A DNA stretch of 57,345 nucleotides from contig CAMCXF010000018.1 in NCBI GenBank assembly GCA_945883235.1, forward strand, positions 1 to 57,345, in the 5' to 3' direction. This stretch comes from Phenylobacterium deserti. Its GTDB lineage: Bacteria > Pseudomonadota > Alphaproteobacteria > Caulobacterales > Caulobacteraceae. Position numbers and translations under genes: made by a program. Shown one piece after another: positions 1 to 8,656 of this stretch. The notes beneath the pieces were generated by a model. That model was not told where the DNA came from, did no database searches, and saw nothing but the letters and a program-made list of their open reading frames with translations. Each line of letters opens with the position of its first letter. Within the stretch, counting starts at the first letter, position 1.

Positions 1-1087
1 AGTTGATGGCCTGGAGGTAGCGGATGCCCTCTTCGGCGATGTCGTCACCGACCATCCGCTCGCCCTCGTCCTTCAGCTCAGCCAGGTCGACATACATAGC
101 GTAGAAGGCCTTGGTGCGGTCGGTGATGATGCCGGCGTTCAGCAGGGTCTTCACCAGCACGCGGAAGATGTTGGATTGCTCCCTCATGTTCTCGCGGCGG
201 ATGTCGTCGGTCATGTTGGCCGCCATCTCGGCGATCACGCGGTCCGGATCGAGGCCGAATTCCTCATAGAGATCGCGCTGCTGGGTGGGTGCCACCAGGT
301 TGAAGAGCAGCGTCTGGAAGCAGTGCGCGGCCCACATCTCGATGGTCTCGTGCTCCTTCTCCGAAAGGTGCGGGATCGTGCGATCCGCCCAGATCTTCCC
401 GAACTTGTGGTGGAAAGCCTCGTCGGTCATGACCAGCTGCATCAACTTCTTGGCCAGCGGATCGTTGGTTTTGGCGAACACGGTGGCGAAGGCACCCATG
501 GCCAGGCCCTCGACCAGCATCTGCATGCCGATGATCTTCTTGTAGACCTCGGGGCTTCCGATGATGTCGACCAACAGGGTCTTCAGCGTCGGGCCGCATT
601 CAACCGGCTTGCCCCAGCGCGCCTTGATGTATTTGGCGAAGGCGGTGACGTGCCGGGCTTCCTCGCGGGTTTGATTGGCGGCGTACTCCTGCGCGCCCTG
701 GTCCTTCAACACATGGCAAAGGCTGGCAGACAGGTTCAGTGCACCCTGTTCGCCGTGCAGGATCGAGGAGAAGGTCCGGAGCGTCGACTGGTTGACGAAC
801 CGTACCCTGGTCTTCCAGTCGGAGAGGTGGTTGGAGACGTAGTCGGTGGACAGAGAGATGATCATGTCCTCCGGCAGCAGCATCTCGTTTTCCATGTCGA
901 ACGGCTCGTCGAAGTCGATGTATTTCTTGTCCAGCGGATCCCAGAAGTGATCGTGGGTCGCCGAGATGATCTTGTCGAAGGCGGTGGAACGATTACCGTA
1001 GCGGTCCAGCTCGAGCATGGATTCGAAATCGTCGGGCGCGACGGCGTCGTAGATGATGTCCTTGGTGATATTGCCGTCGGCGGCCAT
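1..1087 (-). CDS. Ferritin-like diiron protein, 3' end cut by window edge
   Basis: About 362 codons are visible from the ATG at 1087 and the frame is still open at the window edge. The helical protein carries the spaced diiron ligand pattern of the ferritin/ribonucleotide-reductase-R2-like superfamily: a Glu in LHGEQGAL, EEARH, a Glu in QMLVEGLAM, and DEAFHH. Such carboxylate-bridged diiron proteins are oxidases or oxygenases, but I cannot name a substrate. There is no signal peptide, so it should be cytoplasmic. The start is supported by GAGGAG upstream. The gene is alone on its strand, with a candidate promoter in the 129-base gap behind it. Superfamily assignment is firm from the ligands; the specific function is unknown. 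Confidence 0.8.
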   Translation of the reverse strand, partial: MAADGNITKDIIYDAVAPDDFESMLELDRYGNRSTAFDKIISATHDHFWDPLDKKYIDFDEPFDMENEMLLPEDMIISLSTDYVSNHLSDWKTRVRFVNQSTLRTFSSILHGEQGALNLSASLCHVLKDQGAQEYAANQTREEARHVTAFAKYIKARWGKPVECGPTLKTLLVDIIGSPEVYKKIIGMQMLVEGLAMGAFATVFAKTNDPLAKKLMQLVMTDEAFHHKFGKIWADRTIPHLSEKEHETIEMWAAHCFQTLLFNLVAPTQQRDLYEEFGLDPDRVIAEMAANMTDDIRRENMREQSNIFRVLVKTLLNAGIITDRTKAFYAMYVDLAELKDEGERMVGDDIAEEGIRYLQAIN

Positions 1088-1118
1088 GGGTCTGCTCCTC
1101 GCCTGATCCTATGGGCGT

Positions 1119-1147
1119 AGAATGCAATCTGAACAGTGATCAGTCAA
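1119..1147 (-). promoter_or_regulatory. Candidate sigma70-type promoter of the diiron gene
   Basis: On the minus strand TTGACT (1142-1147) is followed after exactly 17 bases by CATTCT (1119-1124). The -35 match is good and the -10 match is weak. It lies about 32 bases before the ATG of the ferritin-like gene, in the only non-coding gap there. Seen by eye, no scoring was possible. Confidence 0.35.
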
Positions 1148-1216
1148 TGAAGATGACGGAGGTGTCACTTTCGATTCGCTTGCCTCCCCATCCCGCCGCT
1201 TCGCGGCTGAGGTCGA

Positions 1217-1621
1217 TCATTCCCGCGCCTCGATCGCATCGATGTCCGGATCCGACAGCCCGAAATGATGCCCGATCTCGTGGACCAGGACGTGGGTGAC
1301 CAGTTCTTCCAGGGTGACATCTCCGTTCTCGGCCCACTCATCCAGGATCGGGCGGCGGTAGAGGAAGATGCGGCTGGGTTCCGGTTCGGCACCGAAACCC
1401 GAGCGTTCCGCCAGACTGACGCCTGAATAGAGCCCTGTGAGCCCGAACGGGTCGTCGATGCCGAGTTCCGAGAGCAAGGCGTCATCGGGAAAATCATCGA
1501 CCCTCAAAACTACCTCGCCGGCCAGGTTTCGGAAGTCATCGGGCAGGGCCGCGAAGGCGCGCTCCGCAATCTCGGCCAGGTCGTCGAGCGAAGGGGCGCG
1601 ACCGGTCACAACGCTACTCAT
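1217..1621 (-). CDS. Zincin-like metallopeptidase (DUF1025/Zincin_1 type)
   Basis: A 134-residue cytoplasmic protein with the zinc-protease signature HEIGHH at residues 114-119 (His114, Glu115, His118) followed by GLSD, typical of the small family called possible zinc metallopeptidase. The length agrees with the family. The physiological substrate is not known. The ATG at 1621 overlaps the end of the upstream gene by eight bases, so the two are probably translationally coupled; an in-frame extension upstream runs inside that gene and has no family similarity. Family call is firm, function is not. Confidence 0.85.
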   Translation of the reverse strand: MSSVVTGRAPSLDDLAEIAERAFAALPDDFRNLAGEVVLRVDDFPDDALLSELGIDDPFGLTGLYSGVSLAERSGFGAEPEPSRIFLYRRPILDEWAENGDVTLEELVTHVLVHEIGHHFGLSDPDIDAIEARE

Positions 1622-2180
1622 CGGGCATGACAATGTGCGGGGCATCCGGCGGGCGGATCTCGAACAGACCGATGTCCAATGGCTGCTGCGGCTTGATCGG
1701 CCGCATCGGCGCGCGGGAGATGGCCTGCAGCGTGTCAGGTGCCAGGTCATGCATCGATCGGCGGGCCAACCGGGCCTGTGGTGCGTCCAGCGGTCGCGCG
1801 GCCGTGGCGATCCGCCAGTAGGACACCGTCAGCCGCCAGACCGTGCGCGGCGGCTTCAGCGGTTGCGGCCAACGGTGCCCATCGGCATAGGTCGGCGACA
1901 GCGGCTTGGGCCGCGCCGCGCCTTCGGCGAGTTGTTCGGCCAGGCGACAGTATCGGTCTTCGGCTTCCGGGGTGGCGCCTGTACGGTCATCGTCAAGGCG
2001 ACCGGCATAGGCGTCCAGCGCCGCCTCGCGCGTCGAAAATGCCGGTCCCACGGCGTCGGTCGCGAAGACCACGGCCTCGCCGGCACGTCGCCGGGCGTCG
2101 CTTTCGCGGGCTGCGCGCCCCAGCGGACGCGACAGCGCCAGCTCGGCATTGGCGGCGACAGGATAGAGAATTGCAGTCAT
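1614..2180 (-). CDS. Conserved-looking hypothetical protein
   Basis: A 188-residue soluble protein that begins MTAILYPVAANAE and is rich in Ala and Arg, with a tryptophan-containing centre (HRWPQPLKPPRTVWRL). I do not recognise a family. An ATG three codons earlier (2189) is equally possible; longer extensions would run into the divergent divL promoter and gene and look non-native. It overlaps the metallopeptidase gene by eight bases and is divergent from divL, with about 100 bases between the two starts that must hold both promoters. It may act with the metallopeptidase, but only the coupling supports that. Confidence 0.65.
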   Translation of the reverse strand: MTAILYPVAANAELALSRPLGRAARESDARRRAGEAVVFATDAVGPAFSTREAALDAYAGRLDDDRTGATPEAEDRYCRLAEQLAEGAARPKPLSPTYADGHRWPQPLKPPRTVWRLTVSYWRIATAARPLDAPQARLARRSMHDLAPDTLQAISRAPMRPIKPQQPLDIGLFEIRPPDAPHIVMPDE

Positions 2181-2284
2181 CGCCGCCATTCTCGCTGAAA
2201 AACCTTGCCGATAGAACGCCTGCTGTACGTGCGAGCGATCAAAGCCCGGCCTAAGGTGATCGTGACTGATTCTCCGGGGCGGCA

Positions 2285-4609
2285 ATGGGCGCGCACGAAC
2301 TGATGCTGGCGGCGGCGGCGGGTGCGGTGAGCCTGGCGCTTTCGGCTGTCCTCTGGGCCCTGGCCCAGCGCCGCGCGGGGGATCGACGCGTAGCGGCGCT
2401 GAACGCGCGGATTCATCAGCTTGAGTTGGGCGCCGAAACGGCACAGGCGTCGGCCGAGGCCTTTGATTCGGCGTTGCTGGCCGTCGAGGATGGCCAAGCC
2501 CTGCTGGCGTCCGGCGAGGAAAGCCTGGGTGTCTGTTGTGCGGCGCTGGGCATTCATGAGACCGATCCGCAAGGGTTGCTGAACGCGCTGATGCGGGCCG
2601 ATCCAGACCATGCGCGGCGTCTGCGGGCGCTGTTTGAGCGCGGCGAGGCGTGCGCCTTTGAAGTCAAGGGTCCGGCCGGGGTCTGCACCGTTGAGGGCCG
2701 CGCCGCCGGGGCCCTGGCCTGGCTTCGGATATCCGCGGTGCTTGGCGAAGATCAGGGTCTGCCGACCGCTCCGCGCTTTGCGGCTTTTCTTGACGCCCGG
2801 GTCAATCCCGCCTGGATCGCGGCAGCGGACGGCTCGCCCGTCTGGGTCAACGCCGCCTGGCTCAACGCTGTTGACGCCACCAGCCTGGATGACGCGGCCC
2901 GTCGCGGCGTCGCCTTCGACCGTGGGGCTGACAGTATTGCCAGCGAAGCCGCCAACCTGGGCCAGCGTCGCGAGGCGACCCGCTGGCTCAGCCTGGGTGG
3001 CCGCCGTCGGGCTTTCCACATCGCTGCCCAGCCGTTGGAAGGCGGCGGCGTCGGCGTCTGGACCGACGACCTGACCGAGCTGGAGGATGCTCGCGAGGAC
3101 GCCAAACGCAACGTCGAGGCCCACGACGAGACGCTCAACCGCATCGATGACGCCGTGGTGATCTTCGACCAGACCAAACGGTTGAAATTCCACAACACCG
3201 CCTTTGCCGAGCTATGGGGGCTTGAACCCGCCTGGCTGAGCGAGCGCCCCACCCATGGCGAGGTGCTGGATCGCCTGCGCCAGCGACGGCGGATCCCGGA
3301 GACTGCCGACTATGGCAAGTGGAAAGCCGCAGAGCTCGCCTACTACGAGCAACTGGAGGCGGCACCCGACGACATGTGGAGCACGCCGGACGGCAGGACG
3401 CTCCGGGTAGCGCGCCAGCCGCACCCCATGGGCGGCATGCTGTTGCTGTTTTCTGACATCACTGGCGAGCTGAAGATGAAGGCGCAGTACAACGCCCTGA
3501 TCCAGGTTCAGCAGGCGACCCTCGACAAATTGTCGGATGCGGTTGCGGTGTTCGGTTCGGACGGGCGCCTGCGGCTGCACAACGAGAGTTTCGAGAAGTT
3601 CTGGAACATCACGCCGCTTCAACTCGAGGCAGCCGGTGATTTCGAAGGCGTCGTCGATCTTTGCGTGCACAAGCTACACGATATGGTGTTCTGGAAGGAG
3701 CTGAAGGGCCGTGTCGCCGACCCCGATCCCTCCGCGCGCATGCCGATCACCGGAGAAGCCCAGACCTCCGACGACCGTATGGTGGAGTATCGCTCACGAC
3801 CGCTGCCCGACGGGGCCACCCTGATCGCCTTCACCGACGTCACTGATGCGCGAAGACTTGAAAGCGCGCTGGCCGACCGCGAGCAGGCCCTCAGCGAAGC
3901 CGAGCGTCTCAAACGCGATTTCGTCGGCAATGTCTCGTACGAACTGCGCACGCCGCTGACCACCATCATCGGCTATTCCGAGCTGCTGGAAAACGCGGGT
4001 GATGCGTTGCCGGAACGGGCCCGGGGGCACGCGGCTTCCGTCAAAGCCGCTGCCACCCAGTTGGCGCGCTCTATCGATGATGTCCTCGATATGGCCCAGA
4101 TCGACGCCGACGAGATGGCGCTGACCCTCAGTGACGTTAACGTCGCTGACCTGCTGACCGAGGTGGTGGATCGCTGGCGCGAGGAGACGGCGTCCGGGAC
4201 GATCACTTATGTCCTGGATCGCGCTGACGATGCCGGGACAATTCGGGGTGACCGGCGGCGTCTGTCGCAGGTGCTGGATCACCTCATCGAAAACGCCATC
4301 GCCCAGACCCCGGCAGGCGGCACCATCACCGTCGCGGCGCGCAAAACGCAGGGTGAGGTGCTGCTGAAAGTCTCCGATACCGGGCGGGGTATTCCGTACC
4401 ATGTGCAGGCGCACATCTTTGACCGGTTCATAGGTCGCGAACGCGGAGGGCCCGGTCTCGGTCTGGCCCTCGTCAAGGCGCTGACCGAGCTTCACGGTGG
4501 CTGGGTCGCGCTGGAAAGTGAGCCCGGCGCGGGTGCCACATTTACCTGTCACCTGCCCGAAGACGCCCAATCGGTGAGCCAGCCCCAGCTGGGGTTTGGA
4601 CGTTTGTGA
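2285..4609 (+). CDS. divL: DivL-type cell-cycle pseudo-histidine kinase
   Basis: A 774-residue membrane-anchored sensor kinase: one N-terminal TM segment (about residues 5-25), several PAS-like domains, a DHp helix and a C-terminal HATPase. The residue normally phosphorylated is tyrosine, not histidine: the H-box reads NVSYELRTPLTTIIGYSELL with Tyr552. This is the hallmark of Caulobacter DivL, about 770 residues with Tyr550, which binds phospho-DivK and controls CckA and hence CtrA. The N box (IENAIAQTP), DTGRGIP and GPGLGLALVK are present. The start ATG follows a GGGGCGG stretch. It stands alone between a divergent gene and a peptidase. Identification is strong. Confidence 0.93.
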   Translation: MGAHELMLAAAAGAVSLALSAVLWALAQRRAGDRRVAALNARIHQLELGAETAQASAEAFDSALLAVEDGQALLASGEESLGVCCAALGIHETDPQGLLNALMRADPDHARRLRALFERGEACAFEVKGPAGVCTVEGRAAGALAWLRISAVLGEDQGLPTAPRFAAFLDARVNPAWIAAADGSPVWVNAAWLNAVDATSLDDAARRGVAFDRGADSIASEAANLGQRREATRWLSLGGRRRAFHIAAQPLEGGGVGVWTDDLTELEDAREDAKRNVEAHDETLNRIDDAVVIFDQTKRLKFHNTAFAELWGLEPAWLSERPTHGEVLDRLRQRRRIPETADYGKWKAAELAYYEQLEAAPDDMWSTPDGRTLRVARQPHPMGGMLLLFSDITGELKMKAQYNALIQVQQATLDKLSDAVAVFGSDGRLRLHNESFEKFWNITPLQLEAAGDFEGVVDLCVHKLHDMVFWKELKGRVADPDPSARMPITGEAQTSDDRMVEYRSRPLPDGATLIAFTDVTDARRLESALADREQALSEAERLKRDFVGNVSYELRTPLTTIIGYSELLENAGDALPERARGHAASVKAAATQLARSIDDVLDMAQIDADEMALTLSDVNVADLLTEVVDRWREETASGTITYVLDRADDAGTIRGDRRRLSQVLDHLIENAIAQTPAGGTITVAARKTQGEVLLKVSDTGRGIPYHVQAHIFDRFIGRERGGPGLGLALVKALTELHGGWVALESEPGAGATFTCHLPEDAQSVSQPQLGFGRL

Positions 4610-4633
4610 CGGCCCGAAAAATAAAGGACAAGC

Positions 4634-5770
4634 ATGCGGATCATCAGCCTTGCGACAGCCCTTATGCTGGGTCTGGCCACCCAGGCGGCCGCTCAGGATC
4701 GGACCCTCGATCTTCTGAAGGCGCTGGCCGATGCGGCCGGCCCGCCGGGGTTTGAGGAACCCGTACGCAAGATCATGGTCGAGCAGATGCGGCCTCTGGC
4801 CGACACCATCACCTATGATGGCCTCGGATCGGTGATCGCCACGCAAGGCAAGAGCGGGCCGCGCATCATGATCGCTGCCCATATGGACGAACTGGGCGGG
4901 ATGGTCCGGCGCACCACGCCTGACGGCTATATCTCCATGCAGATGCTGGGCGGCTGGCTTGACCAGGCCCTGATCGGCCAGCGCTGGATCATCATTGGCT
5001 CAAAGGGCCCGGTCCGTGCGGTCACCGGCGTCCGTGATATCCATGTCGTGTCGCCGGATGAACGCACCAAGGTCTTTCCGCGGGACAGCGTTTTCCTGGA
5101 TGTTGGTGCCAGCACCGCAGCCGAGGTTGCCGCTATGGGTGTGTCGCCCGGTGATCCCGTGGTGCCCGATGCTCCCTTTGTGGTGCTGAACGGGACTCAG
5201 AACTACATGGGCAAGGCGTGGGATGACCGGTTGGGGTGCGCCATTCTGATCGAGGCCATGCGCCGTCTGAAAGGGACCAACCACCCCAACCAGATTTTCT
5301 ATGTGGCCACGGTGCAGGAAGAAATCGGCCTGAGAGGGGCGGAAGCGTCGTCGGCGTTGGTGAAGCCCGACATCGGCATTGCTTTGGAGGCCGGGGTGGT
5401 CGGCGATGTTCCCGGCGCGCGACCCGAAGAGTCGCAGGTCACGCTGGGTGGCGGACCCGGGCTGTTCCTCTACGACTCCAGCGCGTTGCCGAACCGCAAG
5501 TTCGTGGCCCTGGTCAAGGATACGGCCCGCGCCAAGGGCCTGCCGCTACAGCTCGATCTGGTCCAGGGCTATGGTGATGACTCTGCGGAAATCCAGCGCA
5601 GCAACGGTGGGGTGCCCACCGTGAATCTGGTGGTCCCGACGCGATACACACACGTCCACACCGGCATCATCAACCGTCGCGACTTTGACCAGATGGTCGA
5701 GCTGGTGGTGGCCCTGCTGCAGCGCCTGGACGCCAACACCGTGAAAGAGCTTCGAAACTTCGCGCCCTAG
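4634..5770 (+). CDS. Secreted M42-type metalloaminopeptidase
   Basis: 378 residues with a cleavable signal peptide ending near ATQAAAQ (residue 21), so a periplasmic enzyme. Motifs of the M42 aminopeptidase/endoglucanase family are complete: AAHMDE (His83), KAWDDRL (Asp197/198), the catalytic QEEIGLRG (Glu229/230) and a C-terminal THVHTG histidine. The predicted reaction is metal-dependent release of N-terminal amino acids from peptides. Most M42 enzymes are cytoplasmic, so the signal peptide is worth noting. It starts 24 bases after divL with AAAGGA upstream and could be co-transcribed, although no functional link is obvious. Confidence 0.85.
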   Translation: MRIISLATALMLGLATQAAAQDRTLDLLKALADAAGPPGFEEPVRKIMVEQMRPLADTITYDGLGSVIATQGKSGPRIMIAAHMDELGGMVRRTTPDGYISMQMLGGWLDQALIGQRWIIIGSKGPVRAVTGVRDIHVVSPDERTKVFPRDSVFLDVGASTAAEVAAMGVSPGDPVVPDAPFVVLNGTQNYMGKAWDDRLGCAILIEAMRRLKGTNHPNQIFYVATVQEEIGLRGAEASSALVKPDIGIALEAGVVGDVPGARPEESQVTLGGGPGLFLYDSSALPNRKFVALVKDTARAKGLPLQLDLVQGYGDDSAEIQRSNGGVPTVNLVVPTRYTHVHTGIINRRDFDQMVELVVALLQRLDANTVKELRNFAP

Positions 5771-5788
5771 TTCTGGAGGTCGACATAC

Positions 5789-6916
5789 CTAGGGGACATA
5801 GCGTCCGCGCCAGTGGGCGGCGATAAATTCACGCAGATCTTGGTAGGCGACAACTTCCATTTCACGCAACGCAGCCAGCTTTTCGCCCATATCTCCAGCG
5901 TCGAAGCGAGTTCGAGCACCCTGAACCGACGCGCCGTACCAGGCATACCGGCTGGCATCCTCCGAGAGCTTCAGGTCATCGTTGACCATGCGAAGCGCCA
6001 GCGCTGCCGCGGCTGTTGCCCCGGCAACAGCCAGGGTAAGCCGCGCCGCGACCCCGTCCGCTTCCTGCCCGGCAAGCAGCATGATTCCGGTCAACATGGC
6101 GGCCACGATCGCGACCGTTGGCAATATCTGGCCACCCAACTGCACGACTCCCGATCGCCGGCGCGGTGTCCGCAGGGAGTCGCCCAGTTTGCGGTCAATG
6201 TAAGCAATCTGGCTGTCAAACCGTTGCGACCGTAGCAGGGTGAGAACAATATCCAGCTCTTCGGAAGGCACCGGTGGCGGTGGCGTGCGCGCCCAGTCGG
6301 CCAGGACCCATGTCTCGTCGTCACCCGTGTCGCCCGCCAGACTGCCGATCCGGGCCGTGAGATCGCCCGGGGTCGGCAAGGCGGCCAGGGCTCGGGCGCG
6401 TGCGGCCTTCCACTCACCCAGTCCTGCGTCGTCGCGCATCGCGGCGGCAACAAGCCCCAGGTTGTTGATGAGCGTCTGAAAGTAGAGCGCGCGCATCCGC
6501 TCGGTCCAGAATCTGTTGCCGAGCCAGCGGGCCTTGGCGGATCGATCCAGCCAATGTACGGCTCCAAATGCGATTCCGATCAGGCACAGCAAGGCCGCCG
6601 CCGCGCCGAGGAGGGGCGCAGAACTCCCCGCAACTGGCGCAAAGCCGGCCACGATCAAGCCCGCCGTTGCAGAGGCTACCGAGCCCAGTCCAAGTCGGCG
6701 TGAGCGGCGGGCGTGCTGATTGGCCGGGGCGTCATGGCGGCTGAACTGGGCGCGCAATTCTGGCCAGTCCAGAACCCGCAAGCTCCTCAGATGTCGCGCG
6801 CCCAGCATGGCGCGGGCCGGCTTGGTCAACAGGATGTCGTCGTTGGACCAGCCGGCAAGCGGATCGCCGAAAATGCCCGGACTGGCGTCTGGCGCAGTGT
6901 CTGGGGCGTTGGTCAT
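5789..6916 (-). CDS. Four-TM membrane protein, SLATT/DUF4231-like layout
   Basis: 375 residues with two hydrophobic hairpins (about 75-125 and 265-305), a central soluble region with a coiled-coil-like stretch, and a C-terminal helix reading LREMEVVAYQDLREF. The WxxRMRALYFQ segment just after the first hairpin and the acidic C-terminal helix recall SLATT/DUF4231 pore-type proteins, which often act as membrane effectors beside nucleotide-sensing partners. No such partner is adjacent, so this is only a resemblance. It converges on the peptidase gene with 18 bases between the stops. Confidence 0.5.
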   Translation of the reverse strand: MTNAPDTAPDASPGIFGDPLAGWSNDDILLTKPARAMLGARHLRSLRVLDWPELRAQFSRHDAPANQHARRSRRLGLGSVASATAGLIVAGFAPVAGSSAPLLGAAAALLCLIGIAFGAVHWLDRSAKARWLGNRFWTERMRALYFQTLINNLGLVAAAMRDDAGLGEWKAARARALAALPTPGDLTARIGSLAGDTGDDETWVLADWARTPPPPVPSEELDIVLTLLRSQRFDSQIAYIDRKLGDSLRTPRRRSGVVQLGGQILPTVAIVAAMLTGIMLLAGQEADGVAARLTLAVAGATAAAALALRMVNDDLKLSEDASRYAWYGASVQGARTRFDAGDMGEKLAALREMEVVAYQDLREFIAAHWRGRYVP

Positions 6917-6997
6917 TTGGCGTGTTTGTCCCTGCGCATCGGTCGGTGACTGGACCCCAGTATGCCGAAATCACGCTCAAGGACCACCACGTCGACC

Positions 6998-7768
6998 TCA
7001 GATCGCCGTGTAGCCGCCGTCGATGACCAGTTCTGCGCCGGTCATGAAGCTGCTTTCGTCGGAGCCCAGGAACACGATCCCGTCTGCGATCTCGCGTGCC
7101 ATACCCAGCCGACCCATGGCGTGGCGAGAGATGATCCCGTCGCGCATTTCGTTGCCATTCTCCGATTGCTGTATCGCGTTGATCACCATCGGGGTCTCGA
7201 TGAAGCCGGGATGCACCGAGTTCACCCGCACACCCAGCGGTGCGAGTTCCAGTGCCGTGGCCTTGGTCAGCATCAGGACGCCGCCCTTTGACGCACAATA
7301 GGCAGGAGCTCCGGCGAGGCCCACCTTTCCCAGGATCGACGACAGGTTGATGATCGAGCCGCGACCCGCGTCGACCATGACCGGGGCCACGGCCTTCATA
7401 CCCAGGAACGTGCCGTCAAGGTTTACCGAGATCATGGTCTTCCAGGCCTCGAAGGTAACCTGCAGCAAGGGGCCACCGCCGCTGGCGATCCCGGCGCTGT
7501 TGACCAGAATATCCAGGCGGGCGAACCTGGCCAGTGCCGAGCGCACCACCTCATCCCAGCGGGCTTCGTCGGTCACGTCCTGAACCATGAAGACCGCTGT
7601 ATGGCCCTCGGCGGTGATCTCGTCGGCCACCGCCCGACCCAGGTCGGCGGCCATATCGGTCAGGACGATGGTCGCGCCCTCGCGGGCCAGCCGTCGGGCG
7701 CTCTCGGCGCCAAGCCCCGATGCGCCGCCGGTGATAAGCGCCACCTTGTCCTGAACGCGTCCTGCCAT
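6998..7768 (-). CDS. Short-chain dehydrogenase/reductase
   Basis: 256 residues, the classical SDR length. It has the Rossmann motif TGGASGLG (residues 13-20), NSAG at 90-93 and the catalytic Ser144, Tyr157 and Lys161 (AYCASK). An acidic residue (Asp38) after beta-2 favours NAD(H) over NADP(H). The substrate cannot be read from sequence. The ATG at 7768 has AAGGAG nine bases upstream, which excludes the longer in-frame extension. It is divergent from a membrane protein gene, and a perfect 20-bp palindrome lies between them. Confidence 0.9.
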   Translation of the reverse strand: MAGRVQDKVALITGGASGLGAESARRLAREGATIVLTDMAADLGRAVADEITAEGHTAVFMVQDVTDEARWDEVVRSALARFARLDILVNSAGIASGGGPLLQVTFEAWKTMISVNLDGTFLGMKAVAPVMVDAGRGSIINLSSILGKVGLAGAPAYCASKGGVLMLTKATALELAPLGVRVNSVHPGFIETPMVINAIQQSENGNEMRDGIISRHAMGRLGMAREIADGIVFLGSDESSFMTGAELVIDGGYTAI

Positions 7769-7867
7769 AGCCCGACTCCTTGAGTGCCTCGTTTCGAAGA
7801 CCCTATCCACCCGGTGCCGGTCAAGCCACACACCAGTCAGGGGGGACATAAAAATCCGAGGTTGATA

Positions 7868-7887
7868 TTAGTTTAGTACTAAACTAA
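7868..7887. promoter_or_regulatory. 20-bp perfect palindrome, putative TetR-type operator
   Basis: TTAGTTTAGTACTAAACTAA is a perfect inverted repeat in an AT-rich patch between the divergent SDR and membrane-protein genes, 100 bases from the SDR start and 67 from the other. Symmetric sites of this size and AT-rich type are typical of TetR-family dimers. No regulator gene is nearby, so the repressor must act in trans. Confidence 0.6.
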
Positions 7888-7953
7888 ATATGAGGCGACT
7901 GCGGGATCCTCATGTCGACGGGTCACGCATTACCAAGGGGAGCCAGACGCACT

Positions 7954-8652
7954 ATGCGCCCACTTTATCTCGCAGGGGCCGCCCTGCTGTTGTTCCAGGC
8001 CTTCGGGATTTTCCTGCCGATGGGCATTCTGGGTACCGCCATCGACTGGCCGGCAAGTCTAGATTTTCCGCCGGCTAAGGTGCTGCCGTTGATCCAAGCC
8101 CACGAGTCCGCGGTTCGGTTGGGCTACGGTCTCTATCTAGGCTGGTCGCTGACGTTTGCCGCCAGCGCCGCTCTGATTGTGGGCCTGGCCCGCGGCGACC
8201 GCCCCATGACTGCGCTCTCGACCCTCGCCGTTGGACTGGGCGTGGCCTCGGCTCTGGCCCGGGCCATTGGCATCGTCCGCTGGTTGACCGGCTCCAGCGC
8301 GCTGGCTGATGCCTATGCCGCCGCGCCGGCAGGGTCGACCGAACGCATCGCCATTGAAACCACACAACTGGCGCTGAACGCCTATGGCGGGTCTATCGGT
8401 GAGGACCTGGGCGTTTCGGCCTTCGCCGCCCTCTGGCTCGCCTTCACGGGTGCCGTGATCCTGAAAGACAAGGGGCTGCCGACCTGGCTGGGCTGGACCG
8501 CCTTCCCAGTCGCTGCGGTGGCTGCCATGCCCGCCACCGGGCTGGTGGGATTGGCATCACCGGTCGATGTGGTCGTCGCAACGACAGCCATGCTGCTCTG
8601 GATCGCGGCGGCGGCCGTCGTTCTGGCGCTTCGGGGACTGCAGCGCGGATAG
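7954..8652 (+). CDS. Six-to-seven-TM membrane protein (DUF4386-like)
   Basis: 232 residues made almost entirely of hydrophobic segments, starting MRPLYLAGAALLLFQAFGIF. The pattern of six or seven TM helices with small glycine-rich loops resembles DUF4386-type integral membrane proteins of unknown function. An ATG 14 codons upstream exists, but AAGGGGAG lies about 11 bases before 7954, so I prefer the shorter form. It is divergent from the SDR gene and probably shares its palindromic operator, which suggests co-regulation, perhaps in response to a lipophilic compound. Confidence 0.6.
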   Translation: MRPLYLAGAALLLFQAFGIFLPMGILGTAIDWPASLDFPPAKVLPLIQAHESAVRLGYGLYLGWSLTFAASAALIVGLARGDRPMTALSTLAVGLGVASALARAIGIVRWLTGSSALADAYAAAPAGSTERIAIETTQLALNAYGGSIGEDLGVSAFAALWLAFTGAVILKDKGLPTWLGWTAFPVAAVAAMPATGLVGLASPVDVVVATTAMLLWIAAAAVVLALRGLQRG

Positions 8653-8656
8653 ACCG

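Noticed and set aside
176..1120. Long plus-strand frame opposite the first gene
   Set aside because: It is the antisense shadow of the diiron gene; its product is low in complexity of function motifs, while the minus frame has complete diiron ligands and a ribosome site.
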